DNA from: Selaginella moellendorffii
Lineage: Eukaryota; Streptophyta; Lycopodiopsida; Selaginellales; Selaginellaceae
Reading direction: 5' to 3'
Assembly (NCBI RefSeq): GCF_000143415.4
Contig: NW_003314421.1
Span: forward strand, 86,665-150,664
DNA: 64,000 bases
The notes under the pieces were generated by a model, which was not told where the DNA came from, ran no database searches, and worked only from the letters and a program-made list of their open reading frames with translations. The position numbers were made by a program, and so were the translations under genes. Every line of letters starts with the position of its first letter. Position 1 is the first letter of the stretch. This document shows, in pieces, positions 23,793 to 33,607 of this stretch.

Positions 23793-26588
23793 ATGAGGAT
23801 CAAAGGTGGAGGAGCTTCCGACTCCAAGGGCAAATGCGTTGTCGAGTACAACTGCGGCGGACTATTCTTTCGAGCCGCACTACTCAAGGGTGTCCCGTGT
23901 GTTGCGGTGACAAACTCCATTGAAGAGGTGACTTCAATGGAGCATATAATTACAGTTGCCAAAGAAAAACAGTATCTTCTCTGCGAACCTGGTGAGTACG
24001 CACTTTAAGTTTAAATGTTATCTCACAAGCTTTGTATGCAGGAGCGTGGCCACCCCCAGATGTTGAAACGGCGTTAACAGCTACTGTTGAAGATACCCAT
24101 GTTGGGCCGAGCTCACAACCTGCACAAGGTAAGGTCACGTGAGGCCTCACGCCATTTTGATTATAGATCGTTGTGAATATTCAGACACGAGGACTGAAAA
24201 GCGCACTGGTGGTGCGTCGAAGAAGGACAAATAGACAAGCAATAGGAAAAAAGGAGGTACAAATTATATTTGCAATGGCGTGTGGTCTCATGCCATTCCT
24301 TGCAGGAGACACTTCTTCAAAGGCAAAACAGGCAAGCACCAGCCAAGTACAACGGACGAGAGGTACCAATCATTTTTGTTATACGTGAATTCTCATGCCA
24401 TTGCTTCTTGCAGCTCAAATTCCAAAGAGACTAGGGCAAGCAGCACAGACCTCACGACAAGAACCTGAAGGTTTGATGGCGTGTGGCCCCACGCAATTAA
24501 CTAATGTTCTTTCAAATCGCGTCGAGGAAATCAAACGGAACAACGTGCCTCCAGTGGAGGAGGGGGAGGCCTCGGAGAGTGATAAGGAGAGTTCCGAAAT
24601 AGGTACGATCATGACATATGGCCCCATGCACTTATCTAAGTTTGTATTTCAGGGGAACGAGTTGAACCAATGGAAAACTTTATGAAAGGTAACTTAAAAA
24701 TATTATGGGATGTTGCATGTGTTGATGCAATAATATACAGTTCAAGTGCCAAGGAGACGTCGTGAATCTCGAATTAGGCTACCTGCAAAACAGCTTTCAG
24801 ACGCTGTAGACAAAGAGATGGACAACCGACCAGGGCAGAGGAGGAAGGGTAAAAGCATTTGTGTGCTTATCGCGTATGTCCTCATGCTATTTCTGTAGAA
24901 CGGGCGCATAAGAAACGAAAGCGAAAGGGAATTGAGGAGCAGGCACCTGAGGATGCGGAAGGCACGACAGAGCCTCCAAGGACGGGAAGTAAAGCGTCAT
25001 GGTTATTGCGTGGGTCCTCATGCCATTTCTTGCAGATCAAGCTCAAACTGACAGTGGTTATAAAAAGCAAAAGCACGTTGGACAGTCGTCGGGATTAGAG
25101 GTGTTTGATTCGAAAAGGAAGAAGGGCAACGAAAAGATGATAGGTAATGCCTCGCGGTTATGACGTGTGTGCTCATGCCATTCATTGCAGATCAAGGGCT
25201 GAGTGAAAGCAGCCAGTCACCACCTCCTGACTCAGATTCCTATGGCGGACTCCCCTTCCCCAATCTCAATGGAGAGGTACAATGGATGAGGGATGCTTTT
25301 CAAGTCAGGGCCATGTTTTTTTCATCTCGTCGTCTTTGAAGGGTGCAAGAACGTGCAGAAACCATGTTAAGACAGTCGGGTGAGGATACGGTCCTATGTC
25401 ACGCACTAAAACAGGCTATGGATGTCTTGTATTTTGAGATGGAGACTCGGCCAGATGATTTTCCCAAGATGGTCCTGGAAGAACAAGCCATCCAGCCTGA
25501 GCAGCCTATGGAAGAAATGCAGGAGGGGGATGAGGAGCCAGAGAAAGATAATGAGCAGGAAGAGCAGAAGGACGAAGAGGAGGACGAAGAAGAGGAGGAC
25601 GAAGAGGACTTGGATGGCCCTCACAATGGTGACGATCGCAATAACGACGACGACGATGATGACGAAGATGGCCAGCCTGAGGTGGCCAAAGAGCAGCGGA
25701 GGAAGGTCATACAAGACAAACCATCAGGTAAATAATAGTACATCCATTCCTAACCTTTTACCATTTCTAACATTGTCCATGTAGGTTGCAGAGCAAATGG
25801 TAAGTAGAGATTATTCAGTTGAATTAAGATACAAACTCTAGCCTTTAGTGTCGAGGAAGGATAGTGCCAAGCAAGGGTCGAAACGTATGTCCAATCCTTC
25901 AGAGTCAGCAGTGCGCCCAAGTGATATTGGTCCTAGTTCCTCAATAGCAGTTGATGGTAAATACAGTATAGTCGATTCAATGTGCTAATGAGTTTGTTTT
26001 TAGTAGCACGGGAGGATACCATCTCAATCGAAGGGAGATATTTGGACATGCATATGGATCCACCAGTGGACTCTACTTGCCTGCAAGAGTCATCAGAGCT
26101 GGTGGAGGCTACTATCCATATCAACGCCAAGCAAGCTGACCACACTCCACTTGATGCTGCCCATACCACTGAGTCAATCTTGTCCACGTATCCAACTGAC
26201 GGTGACTAGGCGCCATTGGACCCGCATGAGGCCGCCCCAGCCGCCGAGCCGGTCGTATCCTCATTTCCAACGGACTCAACGTGTGCCCAATCGTCTGACT
26301 ACGCGCCGTTGGAACCTCCCTACACCGCCCCTGCTGCCTGTTCGGTCATGTCCACTTTGCCAACGGAGGCACCAGCTGAAATGGCGTGTGATCACACGCC
26401 ATCGGAACCACCCCATGCCACTGTTGAGCCAGTTGTACCAAAGTCTACAGCTGAAATGGCATGTGCCCACACGCCATCGGATGCGATTGACCCCATATTG
26501 CAGAGGAGAGTATTTCCGCCCTTCACGTTTCCTCGACCAAAACCCTCTGAACGACCATCGGGAGCACCATTCGCTAATATTGTAGATG
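23793..26588 (+). pseudogene. Multi-exon linker region of the element-P plus-strand gene
   Basis: Short exons joined by GT-AG introns keep one frame, nearly all in phase 1: introns 23992-24041, 24129-24166, 24257-24305, 24363-24413, 24603-24652, 24689-24740, 24849-24898, 24989-25035, 25144-25190, 25728-25784, 25800-25848, 25957-26003. An intron at 24471-24515 has lost its AG (ends AA). The 5' exon keeps a KCVVEYNCGGLFFRAALLKG stretch; the rest is charged, low-complexity linker with KR-rich and poly-Glu/Asp runs (about 25540-25680). A Pro-rich part follows, in which the palindrome is read as AEMACxHTPS (26381-26402 and 26456-26477). Nonsense codons stand at 24232-24234 and 26207-26209. The joint near 25288-25343 is unresolved. 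Confidence 0.55.
26381..26402. repeat. Perfect 22-bp copy of the element-P palindrome, in coding sequence
   Basis: A fully self-complementary 22-mer centred on TGATCA, in frame and read as MACDHTP. A second, imperfect copy lies 75 bp downstream (26456-26477). Most other copies have one or two mismatches between arms. Confidence 0.85.
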
Positions 26589-26635
26589 GTAAAATTGACT
26601 TGTACCATTTTTTATGCTGACGCATTTCATTTCAG

Positions 26636-27500
26636 AGTCACGGCGAAGGTACTGTATCGTTTTTGATCTGAACGGTGTCCTTTTCTCCCATGAGCGTGGC
26701 TCGTCCTCGAATGTCACTACACCCTCCAAAGCCTGCGGTCGCAAGTTGGTCAAAAGAGACAGATTCACATTAATCACACGGGAGAAACTGCGGGATCTAA
26801 TAATGACCATGCGACACTTAAAACAGAGGGCCGGGTTCAATTTGCAATTGGGAGTTTGGACATCCATGATGTGCCACAATGCATTAACGTTGCTACAGAT
26901 GATGCACGATCAGACGTGAGTAATATTACCATTTGACTTTCTCCTAACGCAGGAGGATTGCTTGACTATGGTCCATGTGAGGGGTAGCAAGCCCATCTTC
27001 GTCAAGCCAGAGGCTGTAGTGATGAACCGGACTGCTAGGTCAAGTGAAATCCTCATCATCAATGACTCGCCGATTAAAACTGCAGCGAACACGCACACAT
27101 ATGCAGTGCACCCCATCTTTTGCAGTATGGAAACTAGGGAGAAGAAACCGTATGTGTTCTGGGGCACCTTGCAAAACGGCTTGGAGCGATGGTGATAGAG
27201 AACCAGCCAGTCCAGGAGGTGGCTGTAGAAATCAACCAAATGGCAGATGGAATGGTATATCAGAAGCCATTTGATCGGACAGACACCAGTCATCATTTAT
27301 GGCATGTATATTGTCTAGCCAAGCACTATCCGCATCTCCATAATTTGTTCAACCGGATGGGTTCTTCGACCACTGAACATGAGCATGGACGTATTAGAGA
27401 AGAGATGGCATTACTATTGGGTTTAAATCCTGATAGTGTGGAGAGTGATGAAATTCCAAGATTATTGTATAGGCGTTGGAAGCAAAAAATAACAGTCTGA
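26636..27500 (+). pseudogene. FCP1/HAD-like phosphatase domain, C-terminal end of the element-P plus-strand gene
   Basis: After the intron 26589-26635 the exon opens with RRYCIVFDLNGVLF, the first HAD motif in the DLNGV form typical of plant FCP1/TIM50-like phosphatases (26665-26676). LGVWTSMM follows, and after the 26916-26952 intron SEILIINDSPIKT, the last HAD motif with NDSP instead of DDSP (27061-27072). The tail has LWHVYCLAKHYPHLHNLF and ends at 27500. FCP1-type enzymes remove phosphate from Ser/Thr, for example on the RNA polymerase II CTD; the substrate here is unknown. A one-base loss near 27184 and a frame problem at the 26916-26952 intron suggest decay. Confidence 0.6.
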
Positions 27501-27918
27501 GATGGCATGTATTTATTTAAAAATGTAACTTATTATGGCATGGGGTTCCATGCCATTGTATTAATATTAAAAGACAATTCTTTGAGAGGATTTGCATTAT
27601 ACTAGAAGTGTTACAGCATGTTATTGGAAGTCTACGAAGTTGTTTTATTAATAAGGGGAAAGTAAAGATTGAATGGGGACTTGGGCTCCACCTAAACTCG
27701 GAGCAACTGAGCCAATATTAAAAGGATGGAAAGAAATTGGACGACGATGACAAGGAGAAGAGAGAGGTGAAGCAGTGGCAGGGGGAGGAGAAGTGATTGA
27801 GTAGACATTTCCTTGTTTAAAATAAAATGGCATGTGCCTCAATGCAGTTGAATTTTGTTATATTTATATACTATATAAAGGTTTGGAAACCTTATTTTAC
27901 AAGTGGGATAATGACAAT
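27501..27918. other. 3' end region of element P
   Basis: AT-rich and non-coding, with palindromes at 27535-27556 and a degenerate one near 27829. A local inverted repeat, AAGTGGGA...TCCCACTT, spans 27901-27926 and overlaps the TIR. Confidence 0.5.
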
Positions 27919-27942
27919 TCCCACTTTAACGAAATAGAGCTT
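27919..27942 (-). repeat. Right terminal inverted repeat of element P
   Basis: Perfect inverse of 15024-15047, followed by GTTG (27943-27946), the target-site duplication. Confidence 0.9.
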
Positions 27943-28330
27943 GTTGTCTTTACTCTGCACCAATTATGTGGATCAAGACGCGTCTCCATGCCCCTCTTCC
28001 TGCTTGACAAATTGGCCGGTGGAAATTCAAAGAATATATTCCCATTATAGGAAGACGGAAGCTCCTCACCTCTCATGTACTGGAACTCCTTCAATTCCAA
28101 TCGTAATGATCGAGATTGCCAAAATGCCTTATCCACCGCTTCAAAAACTGGTCCAAAAGGAACGGACCTACTTGTATGGGAAGCTATGTCGGGAAGCTCA
28201 TCTTCTTCACTTTCGTCACTAGAGAGAATAACAACTTCATCCTTCATTCCTTGCACAGTTGGCTGTGAAACTGATGCACTCTCCTCTGCTCGTTTTGGAG
28301 ATCCTGTAACTAGAATCTCCTGACCTGTAC
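27943..28330 (-). pseudogene. SWIM zinc-finger protein gene of element M, 5' part
   Basis: On the minus strand the frame runs through an acidic stretch (ILSSDESEEDELPD) and an AFWQSRSLRLELKEF segment to ..RLDPHNWCRVKT at the insertion point. It continues in frame at 15023 on the far side of element P. The start codon is not certain; the open frame extends to about 28330. The split is caused by element P, not by splicing. Confidence 0.6.
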
Positions 28331-29039
28331 ATTTATCAAGATCCCACTAAATCCCATTCTCTCCCACACCACTGTCCAGAAGAATAGATTTTTCTATCTA
28401 ATTACTCTTATCCCGACATACATTCTCCAAACTAACTGATCCCGGCTTCAACTTGAATTTTCTGCAAAGGAAGCTCTCTCTTATAACATTCTTAGAGAAA
28501 ACAATTGGAGGCTCTTGATCGAACTTCAAGTAGAATTCTCTTATGTCTTCTCCTTCCTCGAACACTTAGAAAAAAAATTGGGGAGAAACTGACAAGAAAG
28601 AACAAAGATATTCTTTTGTATTGTGAGCATTAATTAGCTATGTCCTTGCAAAAGACAAGTTAATTATTTTAACAAAATATACAACCGTTTAGAATCTAGA
28701 GAGATATGAGAATCTTAAAGAGCCACCCATATTAATTATATAATTGATTGTGAGAGGAATAATACTGTTGAAATGAATAGGGTTATGAGCGAGAGGCACT
28801 GATTAATTGCGAGAGTTGTAGCATTAATTGCTTGTTCTCCCTCTCATCTCCATGCTCTTTTCCCTTCAAAAGAGTTTCATTCTTTTGTGATATGTGAGAG
28901 AGACTTAAGCTTGAAAAGGTTGGTTCGTACACGGTTTTTTCGCACGCAAGTAACTTGTGCCTCACGGCTACTTCGCACAGGAATGATTAATTCAGCAGCG
29001 AACCGATCTTCCCAGCACATCAAGTTTTGGGTTTCTTTT
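28331..29039. other. AT-rich spacer in element M
   Basis: About 700 bp with no ORF, between the SWIM gene start and the hairpin array. It probably contains the minus-strand promoter. No individual motif stands out. Confidence 0.4.
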
Positions 29040-29635
29040 TGTTTCTTGTCGTTCCATTGGTGCTGAGAAGATCGGTTCGGGGACGAACCGATCTTCCCAG
29101 CGCCAAGGGAACTTCTTCTTTTCTTCTTTTTTTTTTCCCTTGGTGCTTGGAAGATCGGTTTGGCGACGAACCAATCTTCCCAACGCTAAGGGAACTTCTT
29201 CTTTTCTTTTTCTTTTTTCCCTTGGTGCTGGGAAGATCGATTTGGCGACGAACTGATCTTCCCAGCACCAAGGGAACTTCTTCTTTTCTTTTTTCTTTTT
29301 TTTTCCCTTGGTGCTGGGAAGATCAGTTCGGCGATGAACTGATCTTCCCAGTGCCAAGGGAACTTCTTCTTTTCTTCTTTTTTTTTTTTTCCCTTGGTGC
29401 TGGGAAGATCGGTTTGGCGACGAACTGATTTTCCCAGTGCCAAGGGAACTTCTTCTTTTCTTCTTCTTTTTTTTCCTTGGTGCTGGGAAGATTGGTTCGG
29501 TGATGAACCGATCTTCCCAGCGCCAAGGGAACTTCTTCTTTTCTTCTTTACTTTTGTTCTCTTGGTGCTGCGAAGATCGGTTCAGTGATGAACCGATCTT
29601 CCAGCACCAAGGGAACTTCTTTGCGGTTTTTTTAA
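29040..29635. repeat. Hairpin-rich tandem array in element M
   Basis: About seven to eight units of roughly 75-85 bp. Each unit has two inverted repeats: GATCGGTTxGGCGACGAACC, whose two arms pair, and CTTCCCAGCACCAAGGGAA paired with its complement across a pyrimidine-rich loop (cttcttttcttt...). The array sits between the divergent genes of element M. The ORFs that run through it on both strands only reflect the repeat (e.g. GKIGSSPNRSS). The second M copy lacks it. Confidence 0.85.
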
Positions 29636-29680
29636 TGTTTACTCAAGTTTATTTGTCATTTTCATGCAGATATATAAATC

Positions 29681-32600
29681 ATGCCACAACAGAAGAAGTG
29701 TCCCGGTCAACTTCAATGGACCCGTTCTCCAGGAAAACGACTAGATCGTTGTGCTAGATTCACTAGGGACACCTCACAAGTTCAAAGTGTTCCTTCGGAG
29801 GAAGACCATGGTGGGAGTAGTGGTGTCCAGATCCAAGTAATGGTTGATCCTGATCCAGGTGTTAGCATGCAGGAGCCAGATGGTTCTAGAGAGCGTGGAA
29901 ATGCAGAAGCTAGCTATAGCACAGGAGAAGCTGCTGGTGGTAGTGCCATAGGTGGTGGTGCGGAACTTGGTGGCAGAAATGAAGCACCTAATGCTATAGG
30001 TGGTGGGGCAGATCTTGGTGGTGGAAATGGCGGACATGCTGCTGCTCTTGAAGGTCACAGAAATGAGGTGGTAACTATGCTAGAGGCTGACACAATCTTG
30101 AATGAGCGAGTACAAGAGACTATTGTCCAGGCTCAAGAACGAACTATCAGCAGGGTGTTAGGTGAAATGGCTTGGAAAGGATCCCAACATCTTGAGATTC
30201 CACTTTGCCGTCTTAAGCAGAGTCACTGGGTGCGCTCAGCCTATGACCTCAACATGGCTATTTATACCTCTTTCACAGAGGTTGGATTCGGGCACATAGC
30301 TGGATCGTTTATTGTGTCGTCATCATTTCCCGGAACAAATTGCATAGACATGGTTACTCACGAGATTGAGCAGACTTGGGATCAAATATGGCAGAGGAAA
30401 TCTCAGGAGTTTGATACTTTGATGGCGTGCCACAAGGAGACACAAGCCTTTGTAGGCCGGATGTTCTTCATTATTGATGAAAACCACCGATGGCTTGCGT
30501 TTTGGAGGTGTATCCAAAAGAAGTTCCAAGACGATGACGAGTGACATATTTGTGTTCCAGTGACACTTGTGGAGCCACAAGATCGAAACCAAGCTGTGAG
30601 GCTCAACTTAGCATGTCACAAGATCAACATGTAAGAATCTTTTACTTGTAACCTTTGTTCTCACTAACTATGTTATATGCTTAATCAATTGACTTTCCAA
30701 GCACATACCTTGGTCCATGATATTGAGCACCTTCGATATGTTGGCATGCTTTCTCTCGACGAAATCTAGATGCTGTATAGTCGTGAAGTTATGGAAGCGG
30801 TTGAGGCAAAGCTTGTAGCACGTAAAGGCCAAGAGTTGCTTACTTGGTATCAAGTGCCTATGGATTTTTTGGTTGCAGTCTGGGCAAAGGTATCCTTTTC
30901 TTGCATGAACTTGTGTTTTCTACTCACAATTTTTTCTTTTAGCCAATTGTCAAGGCGGAGCAAAACTCATATTTGAAGATTACGCAAGTGACGGAAGAGG
31001 TGCAAAAGAACCTTGAACTACGAAAAATTGAGCAGCGCATTTTGAACTCAAAGAAATCAAAGGTGAAGAAGCTACTTGCGATTGCAGACATTCGCCGCGA
31101 TAAAGATTGGTTGGATTGCATTGCAGAGATATGCTCTTGTGGCAGTAAGTTAGTCCCTTTTATCTTTCTCATTCCACTTTGAAATCCTTGTCCTTGCAGG
31201 AAATGGTAAAGCACATGAAGAATTGATCTATAACATCGCAAAAAGCAAACTCTCCTTCAACGAACAAACCTCTTGCTTGGAAATCCTCAACACTTGGCAT
31301 CGTAACAATGATAAGAGGTTGGAGAGGAAACTTGAGAATGTGATGAAAGAGAAGCTCTATATCACTCAGAGTATTGCGGCTGCTGAGGAGCTACTTCAAC
31401 TATGGGATACGAAGTTCCTTACTAGTGCCCGCACCGACATAACACTTCCAGAATATGTCCGAGCTTCCCTTCAAGAGCTTGGGGATGGATGGCTTCCTGA
31501 TGGCAGCTCAAGCTCTATGGATTTCAAGAACCAGCCGGGCCAACCATTTTTCTCATGTCACATGGCATATAGGTACATTGAAAAAATTGACTTGTTTATT
31601 TAATCATGACTCTTTTATAGGTATTTAAATCATTGCCCAGGTGCTCCAGTGTACACCGCAAGTGTTTTTCTCAAACTCTTAACTGGTGGGAAGAAACTTG
31701 GCATGTATGAGCCAGAGTTTCAGTGTTCCACTGCACGGGAGTGAGAACTTTGTGCATGGTACTTGGAGTTGTGGAGGCAAATGCCATCGTCACCTTTTGA
31801 GCTTGATCTTTACCTCGAGTGTCATCCAGGTTTGATGAGTAAAATTTCCTAATAGTAACTTATGTTTCTACTTTATTGTAGAGGCACTTTTGGAGGGAGT
31901 GGAGATGCCTCAAGATAGGGACGAGATTCATATTGAGCAGACCGAAGACAAACGAGTGGAGAACCCGGCTGAAAACTCTCTTGCCCCATCTCATCCTACA
32001 GCAGTTGCTCATTCCCCAGATCCTACTGCCGCTGCTCGTCCAGCCCCGGCTGCTTGAAATATACGAAGGCAACTCCATAGTGAGGACGTCCAAGAGAGTA
32101 AGAACTTGATTTCCAATGACCTTGCTTATTGTAATTTGGTTGTAGATGTCGGAGAAACCAGCCAGCACTCTATACGTCGATGTACAAATGCATTCTTTCC
32201 ATCCCTCCCCACTGCTACATAGGATGACCTCCAAGAGTTATCTTCATCGGCTTCACATAAACAGGTATGAAAAAAAACATGTATTAACTTTAATATTTCC
32301 TGGTTTTGAACACTATTTAGGTTCGCCCTCTTTCTCCTACGGGAAGTGTTGGCAACGTGGAAATAGTTATTGGGGACTACTTTCAGCTTTCCAACAATAT
32401 GAGCCGAGAGTCTTCTATGTTCCATCGATGGATGCGAGGATTGGGAATGAACAATACTTTCAGCATCGACCTCGCATTCTTCGATCTGCCTGATGGGTTA
32501 CCACCTTTACAAGGTGACACTCCATCTTGGAACATCCTTCGACTGGACCAAATTTCTCAAGCGATGGATGTGGCATCCAAGGTGTTGCAATACCAGGGCA

Positions 32601-33357
32601 TTATGCTAGTCATTCTTCCCCGTTCTTTATTTTGGGGAGGTCTTCTTGCAACGATGGTGGAGAATGATGACTCTAGATTGGTTGAGTTTGCATCAGGCTG
32701 CCTACTCTCAAACATCGCGGTCGAAACAAAAGGAGCAGATGGCTGAATCCAAAAGGTTTACATTTCCTTATTTTTCATATCTTAAATTGATTGCCTTTTT
32801 TCCTTGTAGGTTTTAGCATGGAACTACCATGCTCTCTGCCACTACTCTTGCCGTCACAGTATTACACGAGCTGATGAGCGTGCAGGTTTGGCATTGCCAG
32901 GATATGATAGCTCAACAGATATCATCCCGAATGTCATCGACAAGGACCATCATATAGAGTTCCCTGGTTATCGACACCATTCACCAAAGGCCATGCAAAT
33001 CCTCCTAGAGTTGTTTTGTCCTCCTAAGGGGATTGTGCTTGATGCTACAGCAGGTTTTGGTTCGATGGTGCTAGCGGCTAAAGAGACTAGGCGTGCAGTT
33101 TTTGCACTAGAGAAGGAGAGTGCATTTGAAAGTGTTCTTGGGACATTCCATAACAGGTGATAATAAAGTATAAATTTCTCCTTATAGTAATTCCATCATG
33201 GTTGTGTATATTAGGTGGATCAATGATGTGGGCTATAATTTGCCATGTTATGCAGAAGCAATGGCACAAGCTCATATAGAACAAGAGCCCACAGTTAGAG
33301 AGCATAATACTATACGAACTCCTCCTTTTGTGGATGTGGATGCTGAGGAAGACTAAG
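29681..33357 (+). pseudogene. ParB-like plus N4/N6 DNA methyltransferase-like gene of element M, copy 1
   Basis: ATG 29681 (MPQQKK). After a Gly-rich N-terminus, exon 1 carries FVGRMFFIIDENHRWLAF, a ParB-like 'IIDxNHR' motif (about 30465-30500), then HICVPVTLV. Introns of about 45-67 bp follow (near 30635, 30889, 31144, 31572, 31831, 32098, 32266, 32755). Late exons hold FFDLPDGLPPLQ (degenerate motif IV), then at 32982-33130 HSPKAMQILL, VLDATAGFGSMVLAA (AdoMet-binding motif I) and FALEKE, the C-terminal pattern of N4/N6 (PF01555-like) methyltransferases. ParB-methylase fusions are known in bacteria and phages. Stops at 30542-30544 (TGA), 30768-30770 and near 31741, 32055 and 32743 suggest decay. 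Confidence 0.65.
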
Positions 33358-33579
33358 TTTAGTTTTCTTTTTAGTCGAATTTTTTAGTGGTAATATAGAG
33401 TTTCTTCTTTGACTTATGATATTTATTTTCATATTAGATTTATATTATTTAGCTTTTTCTTGAACTGAAAATATGTCTTAAGTTTTGAATAGAATTGTTG
33501 GTTAGTCCTGAACCAATCATTTAAACATCAACTTTTGTATTTGGTGGACTATATTGACTTTCATTGACTTTCATTGACT
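33358..33579. other. 3' non-coding end of element M
   Basis: AT-rich, no ORF. Just inside the TIR an 'attgacttt' motif is repeated three times (about 33552-33580). Confidence 0.5.
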
Positions 33580-33602
33580 TGAGCTCAGCTCAAAAACTAC
33601 CC
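33580..33602 (-). repeat. Right terminal inverted repeat of element M
   Basis: Ends ..GAGCTCAGCTCAAAAACTACCC, followed by the AGCCC duplication. The second copy ends the same way at 58960. Confidence 0.75.
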
Positions 33603-33607
33603 AGCCC

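Larger units (their letters stand above)
15024..27942. mobile_element. Element P: complete 12.9-kb TIR DNA element rich in a 22-bp palindrome
   Basis: 12,919 bp with 24-bp perfect terminal inverted repeats starting AAGCTCTATTTCGTTAAAGT and a 4-bp TSD. From left: small Ser/Thr-rich ORF (minus), DUF7869-like transposase (minus), divergent promoter region, then a long multi-exon plus-strand gene with ParB-like and FCP1-like parts. Around 30 copies of a near-palindrome (core GGCATGTGGCCTCATGCC) are scattered through it. Both large genes carry nonsense codons or frameshifts, so this copy is probably not autonomous today. I cannot match it to a named superfamily. Confidence 0.85.
14014..33602. mobile_element. 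Element M: TIR DNA element with SWIM-type and ParB-methyltransferase-like genes (interrupted by element P)
   Basis: The left end reads GGGTAGGTTTTGAGCTC; the complement of the right end reads GGGTAGTTTTTGAGCTGAG. AGCCC flanks both sides. Removing the nested element P leaves about 6.7 kb. Contents: a minus-strand gene ending in a SWIM zinc finger, a central hairpin-rich tandem array (29040-29635), and a plus-strand multi-exon gene with ParB-like and N4/N6 methyltransferase-like domains. A second, internally deleted copy (46262-58960) has the same ends and gene order, which supports these boundaries. The SWIM protein is the best transposase candidate, but no catalytic motif is seen. Confidence 0.7.

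Noticed and set aside
15024-27942. Palindromes considered as a CRISPR array
   Set aside because: Spacing is irregular, copies occur in introns and exons, there are no cas-like genes, and the genome is eukaryotic.
29020-29588. Overlapping ORFs on both strands encoding repeats such as GKIGSSPNRSS
   Set aside because: By-products of the hairpin tandem array; no start context and no conservation in the second copy.
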